DNA of 64,000 nt from a virus, in the IMG/VR virus record IMGVR_UViG_3300033233_000017, positions 1 to 64,000 of that record; one strand, written 5' to 3'. The notes beneath the pieces were generated by a model. That model saw nothing but the letters and a program-made list of their open reading frames with translations, ran no database searches and was not told where the DNA came from. Position numbers and translations under genes: made by a program. This document shows positions 55,101-64,000 of this stretch, piece by piece (position 1 is the stretch's first letter; each line of letters starts with the position of its first letter).

Positions 55101-57551
55101 TTACAGTACGGGCTGTGCCCTGCTTCCCGCTGCTGGTCGCTCCGGAGCCCGCTTCGCTCCGGGAGCCAGGAAGAGTTCAGGGTGCTGCTTGTACACCTCG
55201 TTCAGCGCTCCCGCCTTGCGCAACTGCTCGTAGTACCCTCCGAGGACTTCCTGCATGGTGAGTGGCACGTTCGGATGCGCGGCCTTGAACCGCTGTACCT
55301 GCTCGGGACGCCAATTGTTCATCTGCGCGCGCACGGTCAGCACATCGTCCTGCGCAAACAGCGCCACACGTTCATAGGCCAAGCCTTGCGATTGTCCCGG
55401 CTCAGGGAACAACCGCTGGACACGCACCTCGTCCTGATTGGTGATGCGGTAGTTGTCGTTTCCGATGACCTTGGCGGGTGTGTTCAGTTTTCCTTTCAAC
55501 CTCTCGAATGGGGCTTCCGCATCGGGGTTCACTGCGAGCGAAAGCGGCCCAAGGAACTTCTGCACCAGCCCGGACTTAGATGGGTTAAACCGATTCAGGA
55601 ACTCCATCATGTCCGGGAGCAGGTAACCATTCGCCTCCACCGCTGCGAGTTTGTCGCGCTGCGTCTTGGTGAGCCTACGGAGGTTCTGCGCACGCATGGC
55701 TGCGTCGATGGCGGCATAGTCGCCCTTCTCCGCACCCTCCACTTTGTCACCTTGAATCATCTGACCAGTGGCGTACTGATCGGTCAATTCTCCAATCCGC
55801 GCGTCGTCGTACTGGCGCGGAGCAGCTTTGGACATGCGCGCGCCGGCGGGAATGCCGGGAGGCGCAGCCATGGCTCCTGCCGTCCCTTGCGTCGGTACAG
55901 CGTACGGAGAAGGCGGAATCCCTCCAGGGGTCGCTAGTGCCACGTTCGCAGGAGCCCGCGATGCCCGCGCAGGCGGCTTGGGTGGATTCGGAACACCTGG
56001 GGCATTGGGAGATTCCGTCGTTACAGGCGCAGCCCCGGAGCGGCGCTGCGTCGGCGGGAATCCGAAGTACTGATACTGCTCTCCGCCAGGACCAGTGTAA
56101 GTCATGAGTTGCGCGCCAGGAAGCGAGTCGGAATAGAGGTAGTCGCCCTTCGTGTCCTTCAGATACTCAGGCGGTTGTCCGGGCACGATGCGCGCCAGAA
56201 CCCGCTGTCCGCCTCCGGGAATCTGGACGGACTGAACGGATGGACGCGCTGGAACCGCCAAACCCGCCTTAATTGCTCCGGGGATGAGCGTCTTCGTCTT
56301 TGCGTCATAGACGCCGACCGGCCTGCCCATAGCGTCAGCAATGGGAAGTCCCGAAAAAGTGGTTCCGTCTGGCGCTTGATAGTTATCCTGCTGCGCTCCA
56401 AACATGGCTTGGGAGAGGTAGATCTGCGCGGGAGTGACGCTTCCGGCAGGCGTCGGACCAGAACGCGATTCGCTGGCTTGTCGCACCCCGGTTTCCTGCG
56501 CTGGAGTTCCCGCTGTCGCGCCAGCTTGCGGAGCGGCTAGATTCGCGGGCATGGAACTCCACACCTGCCCTGCGGGAGACTGCGGACCTTGCGGAGTCTC
56601 CGTAGGCTGCGTGCCGGAGGCGGAAGATAGTGATTGCCCCGGTTTGCGCATTACGCCAAGTTCCTGCATCGCCTGTTTCGCGTAGAACACCTTCATCCCT
56701 TCCATCGTGTTGATGTTGGGAATATAGGGTCCTAGCGCCATCTGGAGTTGCGGGGGAATCTCGCCCGTGGGGTGATGCTCAAAGATAGGCGACATCACCT
56801 CTGCGAACTCAGGATCAGAAAGGATCGAGGCTTGATCCACCAGCGGTCCGTATTTGGCGGCGATTTCGGGAATCCTCTTAACTGCCGCATTGATCCTCGC
56901 CTGATCCCTGAATGCGAACGATTTCTCGGGCTTGGAGATGTCGGCCAAGGCGTTCTTCATGACCCGATCCGCGTTTTGCTGCGGCGTTAATCGCTTCGTC
57001 GTGCCCGCAGTCGTCCCCATCGGGTTTTGCAGATCCGCGCCGATGCCCAACGATCCTGTCGAGGGCGCTCCTTCCTGCACTTCGGTTGGAGTACCGGAAT
57101 TTGAGCGGCCACCGCCGAGCGCTGCATCCACAATCGGTCCGGCCTTCTGCGTGATGAAGTTCCACACATGCGCGGCTGGTCCGGCATCGGGTCCGAGCGG
57201 TTTATAGGGTTTCCCCTTTTCGTCGTGTGTCAGAAATGCCAGTTGTGCAGCTTGCAGGTCGGCAGTATGCTGACGGATAAATTCCGGATCAAGGCCGGAC
57301 TTTGCCAAAGTCTGCTGCATCCCCTGGAGCGCCTGCAATTGCTGATGCTTCTCCAATTCAGATTGCGCGAACTGGCGGGCACGCGCCTGGGAGAAGCCCT
57401 GCATGAAACTGGAGACAAGGTTGGCGACCTGCCCGCCTTTGCCTTCCCACCCGGATGCCTGCTGCGGACGCGGGTTGTAGTATGGCTGCGTGAGGTACTG
57501 GCTGAACGGTCCGTAGTCGAGATTGTCGATCTCACCCTGCCCTTGCGGCAT
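55101..57551 (-). CDS. Internal virion/ejection protein, 816 aa
   Basis: A mostly disordered, Pro/Gln/Gly-rich chain with coiled segments at the ends (FSQARARQFAQSELEKHQQL; FKAAHPNVPLTMQEVLGGYY). Length and position, between a 187-aa and a 726-aa gene, parallel gp15 of T7-like phages. It probably belongs to the ejected core. No catalytic motif. Confidence 0.6.
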   Translation of the reverse strand: MPQGQGEIDNLDYGPFSQYLTQPYYNPRPQQASGWEGKGGQVANLVSSFMQGFSQARARQFAQSELEKHQQLQALQGMQQTLAKSGLDPEFIRQHTADLQAAQLAFLTHDEKGKPYKPLGPDAGPAAHVWNFITQKAGPIVDAALGGGRSNSGTPTEVQEGAPSTGSLGIGADLQNPMGTTAGTTKRLTPQQNADRVMKNALADISKPEKSFAFRDQARINAAVKRIPEIAAKYGPLVDQASILSDPEFAEVMSPIFEHHPTGEIPPQLQMALGPYIPNINTMEGMKVFYAKQAMQELGVMRKPGQSLSSASGTQPTETPQGPQSPAGQVWSSMPANLAAPQAGATAGTPAQETGVRQASESRSGPTPAGSVTPAQIYLSQAMFGAQQDNYQAPDGTTFSGLPIADAMGRPVGVYDAKTKTLIPGAIKAGLAVPARPSVQSVQIPGGGQRVLARIVPGQPPEYLKDTKGDYLYSDSLPGAQLMTYTGPGGEQYQYFGFPPTQRRSGAAPVTTESPNAPGVPNPPKPPARASRAPANVALATPGGIPPSPYAVPTQGTAGAMAAPPGIPAGARMSKAAPRQYDDARIGELTDQYATGQMIQGDKVEGAEKGDYAAIDAAMRAQNLRRLTKTQRDKLAAVEANGYLLPDMMEFLNRFNPSKSGLVQKFLGPLSLAVNPDAEAPFERLKGKLNTPAKVIGNDNYRITNQDEVRVQRLFPEPGQSQGLAYERVALFAQDDVLTVRAQMNNWRPEQVQRFKAAHPNVPLTMQEVLGGYYEQLRKAGALNEVYKQHPELFLAPGAKRAPERPAAGSRAQPVL

Positions 57552-57560
57552 GTCCCCTCC

Positions 57561-58124
57561 TTATGGCTTTTTAAACGCTCCGCCACCCACTGCTGTCCCC
57601 GCGGCTCCGGCTAACTGCCCGAAGAACCCCATCGTCGTGGCCTTGCCTTGGGCGTCTTGCTGCATGACGTTGCCGATCATGGACGCCGCGCCTTCGTTCC
57701 CGCGCAGTCCCGCGCCGGTCTGCTGCAACGCCACCTGTGCGTTCTCTTTGCCCAAGTTCGCCAGCCCGCCGAAAGCGTTCATCCACGTGTCATTTAGGTA
57801 CTTCGAGACGGCATCGCCTTTGGCTGTCTGGGCGCTGGCAAGGGCGTAGTCCCGCCCCGCGCCTGCCGGAGTCTGTTCGAGGATGTTCTCTTTGGCCTGC
57901 TGATATTGCTTGGAGATGTTACTGACAGCGGGCGCGGTGGCTTGTGCGGACAGATCCCGGCTCCCGCCGATGATCTTCTGGAACAGGTCGGCAATGGGTT
58001 GTTCGTACTTGGTCTGCTTGTCGAAGCCCTGTTGCGCAAGGGCAGCCATCTTGTCCGCGACATCGGACTGCTTGCGTGCGGTCTCGCGCTCAAACGACTT
58101 GTCTTCCTGTTTAGGTCCCGACAC
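57561..58124 (-). CDS. Small ejection-type virion protein, 187 aa
   Basis: Starts with GTG; GGAGGTGG upstream. Charged coiled helix first (SFERETARKQSDVADKMAAL), then Ala/Gly-rich with a C-terminal GFFGQLAGAAGTAVGGGAF. Size and position match gp14 of the T7 group, the small component of the ejection complex. Overlaps the preceding gene by 14 bases. Confidence 0.6.
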   Translation of the reverse strand: MSGPKQEDKSFERETARKQSDVADKMAALAQQGFDKQTKYEQPIADLFQKIIGGSRDLSAQATAPAVSNISKQYQQAKENILEQTPAGAGRDYALASAQTAKGDAVSKYLNDTWMNAFGGLANLGKENAQVALQQTGAGLRGNEGAASMIGNVMQQDAQGKATTMGFFGQLAGAAGTAVGGGAFKKP

Positions 58125-58710
58125 TTACCACCTCCGTCTCTACCCACTCGCTACGCCATGCGTCCCGCTCCGCCATCGAAATCGCCACACTGCACAGGTT
58201 GTTCTTCCACGTCGTAAAGTTGGGGATCTGCGCTTCAATCTTCATGCCGATCAACTGCGCGTACCGGATCGCCAGCGCGTTCGGAAGCGGCGTCGTGCCG
58301 TAGCAGACGTTGACGTTCACCCGCTCAAATGCCCATTCGAGCATCATCTGACCGAAGCGCACTTTCGCCAAAGGAGAGTATCCATCGAAGAATGCAAAGC
58401 CCACTTCCGCCTTGCGGTGATCGCGCCCAATTTGAGTCACGGTGTTGATCCAGCCCATCCCGATAAACTCCGGGTCCCGGCCATCGGCGTATGTGCGCAT
58501 ACACGCGAGGAAGTTGTTCTTTGGATTGTCGGTCCAGTCCAGCCACCAGCGCAGATCGGGGACACCTTCGTAGAAGAGGATAGGGAGCGTGCCGTCCTGT
58601 GCCCACCGCAGATAGGCTACGGCCAGCATGGAGGCGTCCCGGCAGGGCGTCACCAGCAGGTCGCCACAGCGATAGGCGAGTTCTTCTTTGACTAGGCGCA
58701 AGCGTTCCAC
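58111..58710 (-). CDS. GNAT-like acetyltransferase fold protein
   Basis: 199 aa. The core EFIGMGWINTVTQIG, AEVGFAFFDGY, FGQMMLEWAFER and YGTTPLPNALAIRYAQLIGM follows the GNAT order of strands and helices, with the last helix in the acetyl-CoA region. Proteins of this type occur in several podovirus virion blocks, where their role is unclear. Contains a palindrome copy. Confidence 0.65.
   Translation of the reverse strand: MERLRLVKEELAYRCGDLLVTPCRDASMLAVAYLRWAQDGTLPILFYEGVPDLRWWLDWTDNPKNNFLACMRTYADGRDPEFIGMGWINTVTQIGRDHRKAEVGFAFFDGYSPLAKVRFGQMMLEWAFERVNVNVCYGTTPLPNALAIRYAQLIGMKIEAQIPNFTTWKNNLCSVAISMAERDAWRSEWVETEVVSVGT
58489..58502. repeat. 14-bp dispersed palindrome, copy 13
   Basis: GTATGTGCGCATAC, identical to copy 9, in the GNAT-like gene. 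Confidence 0.72.
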
Positions 58711-58910
58711 TACAATTCCAATTCTATAGGCGAATCAACTGGTTAGCCAGAAAAAGTTAAAGCTGAAGATGTGTTGTCAAGCCTAAGTTGTTGCAGGTAA
58801 CGATATTTGTCATCGCGCATACGTTTTCAAGAATCCGACACTCAACTCTTTTTGTAATCGTTTCAGTTACTTGCATACTTGTATACGAATACCGTAGTAC
58901 ACTGGGAAGC

Positions 58911-59351
58911 ATGAAAGCCATCGTGTTGCTGTTGTTCGCTGTACTCTCTTCCGCCGCGACCATCGACCGAGAGATCGAATCCGCGCAGATTACGCCGATC
59001 AATCACAGAGCATGTTTACTATTCGTTAGCCTCGGGATCGAGAAAATCGAGAACTGCCGTCCCCACATCGCGGTGACTTGGACTTATACCGCGAAGCCGC
59101 TGAAACGCGGAGAACTCTTTCGCATTGAACTCACCTATGCGGATGCAACCGGAATGTGGCGCACCCTTACGCAATATCCCGAACGCGCGCAGAGTCGATT
59201 CCCTGTCCGCTTCACCCAACTATGCGCCTTCGATGTGGAGGAATTTTCAAGGCCCCGTGTCGTCATCACGCGCATGGTGATGACAGAGCAGGTCGAGGCC
59301 GCTACTGACGGAAGTGCTCCGATAGAATCGGACACCGCTCCGGGGATGTGA
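58911..59351 (+). CDS. Secreted or periplasmic protein in reverse orientation, moron-like
   Basis: 146 aa. A clear signal peptide (MKAIVLLLFAVLSSAATI) is followed by a beta-rich domain with three or four Cys (HRACLLF, IENCRPHIAVTWTY, LCAFDVEE). It is the only plus-strand gene in the virion block and has 200 bases of leader containing promoter-like elements (TTGCAT near 58871). This is the layout of a moron: an independently expressed gene inserted in late genes, often altering the host surface. No family recognised. Confidence 0.7.
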   Translation: MKAIVLLLFAVLSSAATIDREIESAQITPINHRACLLFVSLGIEKIENCRPHIAVTWTYTAKPLKRGELFRIELTYADATGMWRTLTQYPERAQSRFPVRFTQLCAFDVEEFSRPRVVITRMVMTEQVEAATDGSAPIESDTAPGM

Positions 59352-59357
59352 TCCCCG

Positions 59358-59597
59358 CTATTCGTGAGTATGCGCCGGCGCGACGGAGCGTAGCCCCATC
59401 CCAGGCATGGGGTCTTTCGGTTCTTCGGGAGGCTCCAGCCCGTACATATTCTCCTGCAACCGGAACCCTTCCATGCTGTGCTGCGTGGCGATCACCTGAA
59501 GCGCCACGTCAAGGGACCGCTTCGCCATGAGTAAGTCCTGGTTCAGTCGCAGAACCATCTCTCGCTCTGCCACCGTAAAGGTGTAGCTTGTTTTCAT
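59358..59597 (-). CDS. Small helical protein, 79 aa
   Basis: Coiled helices (VAEREMVLRLNQDLLMAKRS) with a Pro-rich, His-containing tail. Lies between the tail-fibre gene and the moron, converging with the latter. Perhaps a small virion or chaperone protein. Confidence 0.55.
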   Translation of the reverse strand: MKTSYTFTVAEREMVLRLNQDLLMAKRSLDVALQVIATQHSMEGFRLQENMYGLEPPEEPKDPMPGMGLRSVAPAHTHE

Positions 59598-59619
59598 CTT
59601 TACGCCTCTATTCTGAGTA

Positions 59620-62600
59620 TCAACCCCACCATGTTACCAGCGTACGGAAGCAGTTCGGAAGAGATTTAACCACGACGTAGAAGGCATTCCCGTCCCACTG
59701 CAATGCAAACTCCTGATCGTTGAGCGCCGCCCTTACCTGCGCATCCGTATAGGCGCTATTGAAGTACCGCAGTTTCGCCCACGTGAGATCCGTTCCTGCG
59801 TGCTGGTGCGACAGGGGCGCGTACCCGGAGTGGGTATGTGTCGCCGCCGCCTTGTTGCTAAGATCGGTGACTAGATTCGTGACCAGACTTTGAGGCATGG
59901 ACACAGATCCCGATTCCGCAAAAATCGTTGTTCCTCTGATGCGAAGAGAGTATAAGTCCGCAAATCTCCCAAGCACCGAACTAGCCCGAATGTGGTGCGT
60001 AAGGACGTTGTAGTCGTCATACAGTTCCAACCTCGCCCATGCCCCTGCCCCACCACTCTTTAATTCAAAATACATTGCCCCTGATGCTAATCCGGTCGCA
60101 TAGGAGGTTGACGCCAGCGAAAATCCGGAAGCATAATACCTGCTGTCATACCCATTACTGTCAACGGTTTGAGTTTGAGATAAGACCAGCCACCCACTGT
60201 CCAGTTGTCCTGTCTGTACGCTAGATCCGACTGCACTGTATACTGACTTAAAACCAGTGGACGCGTCCACTGTGGTTGTGGTGTGGTACAACGTTGAGGA
60301 GAGAGCTATCTTGCACTGGCGCGTGGAGTTGTTGCCCATAATCACGTCGCCGTTGTTGTCGATGTAGAACGGCGCGTCGGCGGGACTGGTTCCGCCTGCC
60401 CAGAAGTTCGACGCCCATAGCCCCTCGTAGTTCCCGTTAACCCCGGCCCACATGACCATCTTCTCGGTGCCGTTGGGATAGTGCCCGTATACCGCAATCT
60501 GTCCGGGACGCGGCGTTCCGCCTGGGAAGTAGTATCCGACGCGCAAGGTCCCCGTCAACATCTTGTCGGCGGAGATCGAGTTCATCATGAACTTCCCGGT
60601 AGCGGGGTCGAGTTTGAATTCGTCTGTACTGAAACTGCCCAGGTCCGCCCGTCGCAGATCCAGCCCGCCGACCTGCGTGGTGGGCACGATGTCGTAGTGA
60701 TCCGTGCCGCCCGCGAAAGCGTCCGTAACCTTGGTTTCGACACGCTTCTGGCTCATTGCATAGAGAGTCAACCGGTAAGTCCAGGTGCTCTTGCAGATCC
60801 AATCCATGGCGACCACCCAGGTCTTCCCTGCGCCATCCTGGTCCGTCCAGACGCGGTTCTCGCCCAATACTCCGGCGACCGGCTGCATCGTGATCCGGTC
60901 GAGCACCTGCACCCGGAGAGAGTTGTACCACCAGTTCGGATCGGTGCTGGTGTTTACCCCGGTGACTTTCGCGGTCACGTACCAGATCCCGTCGTCGTTC
61001 TTGTAATAACTCAGCGCTCCCACTGTGATGCTGGAGCCAGTGCCCGAGCCCGCCGCGCTTCCAAGTTTCGTGACGGTGAGCGTGACCTTGTTCGAGTTGT
61101 CGGTCGCCACGTCGCTGGACAAGCCTTTGCCGTAGAGCGTCGAACGCGGAGCCAGCACGATTTCCCAGGACTCGTTTGCGGTCAGTGGGCGAGTCTTGTA
61201 AATGGTTGCGTTCTCGTTCTGTCCGACCGCATTGAGGGCGAGGAACAGACCGCAATCGACGTATTCCCCGGTGCCCCGGCGCAACCAGACGTCCACGCCG
61301 TTGATGTCCGCCGCTGGCCTAGTCCACGTGATCGAGATCCCTATGACCTGTTCGCCTGTGACGTCGTTGTGACTGGGAATCTGCGTAGGCGTCCCGACGA
61401 TGGCAGGGAACAGGCGCTCCTGATACTTAGTGACAGAGATTCCGCTGATGATCGAGCCCGTCGCCCCCTCATCCGGCTTGGTGGTGTACCCGTCCTTGCC
61501 GCGCGTCGTCAGCGCGATCTTCCAGGTCGAGTTCGCCATGGGACGGTCATCCCAGAAGGCATCACTGATAATCTGGTCGGCTGGCAGCGTAGCGGTGTAG
61601 GGATAGTAGAACTTGAACTGGTATCCGAACCCGTCGTTCTTGTCCAGGTATACGTCCACTCCGGCGAGGTTGGCGTCGTTCGGAGGCGTGTATTCAAAGG
61701 CCATCCCGACAAACTGCTTCGGGTTAACCTTGACCTGCGGGTCGTAGGTGTAGTTGGGGTTCGACTGCCATCCCGTAGGCCACTGGCTACGCTCCGGCTC
61801 GGTGCCTGCGAGCAGGTGCGCGCCCGTCACCGCAGCCACGGGGACTGCCGTGCTTCCGGGGTCTTGCGGTAGCGTCACTTGCAACGGACAAAGCACGTCC
61901 GCAGCCGCCCGTTCCCCGCGATGGTTGACCGAGTAGTAGTAGAAATGTATGTGCGCAGACGCGGCCTTGGGAAGCTGGAACGTCCCCGTCTTCCACGCGC
62001 CGTTGCCGCTGGAGTCCGCCTTTACCGGGCAGTAGTAGACCTCGTAATCCTGCTCCACCCCGCCGTAGACGTACTTGCCGATGACGCGCATTTCCATGAA
62101 GTACGGGAAATTAGCGTCTGCTATGTTCACGTGGAAACTTCCACTGAGGGTATAGTCGGAGCCGGAAGTTTCGAGCGTGATATATGGTGAGGTTCCAGTC
62201 GGCACGGACACGGGCGGGATGCCCTCCGCGCCGGTCGCGGCCTGCTTGTGGACCGTGCATTCAAAGTAGGTGGTGGATCGGGCACTCTGCTGGCCGTTCG
62301 AATTCACCGAACGCAGATACAACCGCCACACCTCGTCCTCCGCCATGGGGCGCGCGTACCATTGCGTGACGAACTTGGCGTTCCCGCGCCCGACTTCGGA
62401 TTCAGTACCGGCCTCCACCCCTTCGACGATCTTGATCCCCATGACCGCCACGTACGCTCGGTCGGCCACGTAGATATCGTTCTCCGGGAAAACCCAGGAG
62501 CCCTGGAATTTATAGGAAGTGGCGTCCTCGATCACCATCATCCGGTCTGGATTCGTATCGGTCGCATCCAGCACTGGCTCAGGCGGAGGCGGGATTGACG

Positions 62601-62850
62601 GCGGCGTGACGGCGGTGGACGGCAAGGGCTGAACCGGTTGGTTCTGCCAGCGGCGCTTGGTCAGTGCGTTGCGCAGCGCGTCCGGACCGTAGAGCGCGGT
62701 GGCCTGTTCTTCGGTGAGATATCCCTGCCCTACCTGCGAGGACACCTTCTCCAATTCCTCATAGATGGTGTGAAGATGGCGGTTCAGCCAAAACGGTTCT
62801 GCCATGTCCGCCTTGGTGAGACCCTTGAACGCGCCCTCGTTGTCCGCCAC
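59620..62850 (-). CDS. Tail fibre or tip protein with fibronectin-III-like repeats
   Basis: 1076 aa. A helical N-terminal 60 residues (probable attachment part) and a Pro-rich linker lead to about five beta-sandwich units with FN3-like rhythm (VPSHNDVTGEQVIGISITWT is one strand region). The last 150 residues include IRGTTIFAESGSV and HTHSGYAPLSHQH, typical of fibre tips that bind the host receptor. Transcribed after the repeat protein to its right. Confidence 0.75.
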   Translation of the reverse strand: MADNEGAFKGLTKADMAEPFWLNRHLHTIYEELEKVSSQVGQGYLTEEQATALYGPDALRNALTKRRWQNQPVQPLPSTAVTPPSIPPPPEPVLDATDTNPDRMMVIEDATSYKFQGSWVFPENDIYVADRAYVAVMGIKIVEGVEAGTESEVGRGNAKFVTQWYARPMAEDEVWRLYLRSVNSNGQQSARSTTYFECTVHKQAATGAEGIPPVSVPTGTSPYITLETSGSDYTLSGSFHVNIADANFPYFMEMRVIGKYVYGGVEQDYEVYYCPVKADSSGNGAWKTGTFQLPKAASAHIHFYYYSVNHRGERAAADVLCPLQVTLPQDPGSTAVPVAAVTGAHLLAGTEPERSQWPTGWQSNPNYTYDPQVKVNPKQFVGMAFEYTPPNDANLAGVDVYLDKNDGFGYQFKFYYPYTATLPADQIISDAFWDDRPMANSTWKIALTTRGKDGYTTKPDEGATGSIISGISVTKYQERLFPAIVGTPTQIPSHNDVTGEQVIGISITWTRPAADINGVDVWLRRGTGEYVDCGLFLALNAVGQNENATIYKTRPLTANESWEIVLAPRSTLYGKGLSSDVATDNSNKVTLTVTKLGSAAGSGTGSSITVGALSYYKNDDGIWYVTAKVTGVNTSTDPNWWYNSLRVQVLDRITMQPVAGVLGENRVWTDQDGAGKTWVVAMDWICKSTWTYRLTLYAMSQKRVETKVTDAFAGGTDHYDIVPTTQVGGLDLRRADLGSFSTDEFKLDPATGKFMMNSISADKMLTGTLRVGYYFPGGTPRPGQIAVYGHYPNGTEKMVMWAGVNGNYEGLWASNFWAGGTSPADAPFYIDNNGDVIMGNNSTRQCKIALSSTLYHTTTTVDASTGFKSVYSAVGSSVQTGQLDSGWLVLSQTQTVDSNGYDSRYYASGFSLASTSYATGLASGAMYFELKSGGAGAWARLELYDDYNVLTHHIRASSVLGRFADLYSLRIRGTTIFAESGSVSMPQSLVTNLVTDLSNKAAATHTHSGYAPLSHQHAGTDLTWAKLRYFNSAYTDAQVRAALNDQEFALQWDGNAFYVVVKSLPNCFRTLVTWWG
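61947..61960. repeat. 14-bp dispersed palindrome, copy 14
   Basis: GTATGTGCGCAGAC, two unmatched pairs; the weakest copy. Confidence 0.5.
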
Positions 62851-62862
62851 GGTCCGCTCTCC

Positions 62863-64000
62863 TTACGACTGCACCTGCATCGCTTCCCAGAGTAAGTTCT
62901 GGTTGTAGCCCTGCCGCTGATCGCCGCTCAATTGTTTCGATTCGACGCGCGAGCCGTCGCCGTAGACTTTGAAGATGTGCTTGGTGCTGTACTCGTCGGC
63001 CACCGATTCGACCTCAAACTTATAGCGGATGCTCTTATTCAAGATCGAGCCCGCGCGCAGCGGGATCAGGAAGTGCTCCACGTCGCGGTAGGTGTGTGGC
63101 GGAAGGCGCTTGGTGTAAAGCAGTTGCCCGCCATCGCGGTAGATCCGGAAGTCCACGGACCCGGCGCTGATATAGTGCAGCCACACCTGCTTCAGAAACT
63201 TGTAGCCTTCGTAACCGAGCACAATCTCGCCGGAGCACCAGTACGTCAGTGGTGCGGGCTCGCGGGCGAAGTTCCAGATCGGAGGATTGGTGAAGAGTTG
63301 GAATTTTCCTCCCGCTCCCGGAGTGGGCACGATGCGAAAGAGCTTGCCGACGATGTTCGGCTGAACCGTCAGGATGCGCGCCCGGTCCAACGTGCCGGAG
63401 TTCACTGAGAAGTTCTGATAGGTGACGCCATCGGCCTGGAATGCTACGTTTGCAGCCACCCCGCTCGTATCCACTCCGAGCGTGAAACTGCGCATGACTT
63501 TCTCGAAGGGATACCCGCAAGCGTCCCATTCGGTCGCGGCGATGGTATCGGGCGGATAGTTGTCCTTGTCGATGGTGTACTTCCACTCCCGGAAGTCAGT
63601 CGGCAACAGCGGAGCGGCCTTCGGATAGATCCGCACCATCTTGACCACTTTCCCGTCCGGGATCAGGAAGGTTTCCAACCTGCGCCCACCCGTCACTAGA
63701 TTGAACTCCATGATTTGGGAAACGGTTTGCGCGCCGGTCAGACCAAATAGACCGTCCATGACCATGGTGGCCGGAGTCGTGACTTCGTATTCGATGATGA
63801 TCTGCTTGAGCTTCTTGTCATAGGGATATCCGAGCGAATCCCAGTCGAAGCTGTGCATCACCGGACCTTTATCGGCAGGCGCGACGATGAAGTCCGGCTT
63901 GGAGAACATCTGGAACTTGCCGTTGGTCCCCGGAGTGACGCGGATACGGGCTTTCTTTCCCGAAATCCCTTGGTGCAACGTAAGGTTCTGCCGACGCGTA
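62863..64000 (-). CDS. Tail/virion repeat protein, partial
   Basis: The frame is open to the right edge, so the start lies outside. At least 379 aa are visible, in three imperfect repeats of about 110 residues each containing an RIxPxxGGKFQLF-like strand and a (Y/F)PY(D/E)K or GY(K)FLKQ turn. A beta-structural tail or adhesion protein is likely. It is the first visible gene of the late operon read right to left. Confidence 0.65.
   Translation of the reverse strand, partial: TRRQNLTLHQGISGKKARIRVTPGTNGKFQMFSKPDFIVAPADKGPVMHSFDWDSLGYPYDKKLKQIIIEYEVTTPATMVMDGLFGLTGAQTVSQIMEFNLVTGGRRLETFLIPDGKVVKMVRIYPKAAPLLPTDFREWKYTIDKDNYPPDTIAATEWDACGYPFEKVMRSFTLGVDTSGVAANVAFQADGVTYQNFSVNSGTLDRARILTVQPNIVGKLFRIVPTPGAGGKFQLFTNPPIWNFAREPAPLTYWCSGEIVLGYEGYKFLKQVWLHYISAGSVDFRIYRDGGQLLYTKRLPPHTYRDVEHFLIPLRAGSILNKSIRYKFEVESVADEYSTKHIFKVYGDGSRVESKQLSGDQRQGYNQNLLWEAMQVQS

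Noticed and set aside
1-64000. CRISPR arrays, rRNA genes, integrase, terminase, portal or capsid genes
   Set aside because: I looked for them and saw none. The excisionase-like proteins alone do not show that the phage is temperate.

Overview
The window looks like about half of a large tailed-phage (podovirus-like) genome, either a free phage or a prophage. It has no ribosomal or housekeeping genes. It carries a complete replication and recombination set (RecT-type annealing protein, PD-(D/E)XK exonuclease, two helicases, a primase, a RusA resolvase), an endolysin, very many small genes that overlap at ATGA or GTGA junctions, and a virion block on the minus strand. No terminase, portal, capsid or integrase is visible; they would lie beyond 64 kb. 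The host is not shown directly. The GC-rich soil-bacterium style of the genes and the DUF3467 and IS1595 cargo would fit a soil host such as an acidobacterium, but that is a guess.

Layout. 1-1.9 kb: a minus-strand operon of tiny zinc-ribbon and DNA-binding proteins, diverging at about 1.9-2.0 kb from the plus-strand early genes. 2-6.35 kb: small plus-strand phage genes. 6.36-9.27 kb: a passenger-carrying IS1595-type element with a transposase, a DUF3467 gene, a toxin-antitoxin pair and a serine-type tRNA whose anticodon reads UAU. It has split a small zinc-knuckle gene. 9.6-10.9 kb: a VWA-domain protein, an excisionase-like protein and a small conserved phage protein. 11.05-14.01 kb: a second passenger IS1595 element with an exact 8-bp target duplication, carrying an uncharacterised gene and a PIN-domain RNase gene. 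14.0-14.8 kb: a non-coding, palindrome-rich region. 14.8-17.7 kb: micro-gene operon. 18-21.3 kb: Ycf46-like AAA+ ATPase with DUF1257-like and DUF2997-like partners, then a DUF3150-like protein. 21.9-30.1 kb: recombination operon. 30.9-35.4 kb: replication operon (two related winged-helix proteins, primase, DnaB helicase), closed by a strong terminator. 35.5-43.6 kb: endolysin, HNH, RusA, RNA ligase, two glycosyltransferases and a methyltransferase. 43.6-64 kb (minus strand): virion genes transcribed from right to left: tail/fibre proteins, a GNAT-like protein, then a T7-like series of ejection proteins (187, 816 and 726 aa) ending in a 3115-aa polyvalent protein. A secreted-protein gene sits in this block in the opposite direction with its own leader.

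Three families of dispersed palindromes run through the window. The most striking is a 14-bp near-palindrome, consensus GTRYGYGCGCATAC, with fourteen copies spread from 3.3 to 62 kb on both sides of the transcription switch, often exactly at gene junctions. It looks like a genome-wide protein-binding site. Other unusual items are the tRNA on the transposon, an AAA+ ATPase whose Walker B segment precedes Walker A, and a giant injected protein that combines ParB-like, helicase, 2H-phosphoesterase and metalloprotease modules.
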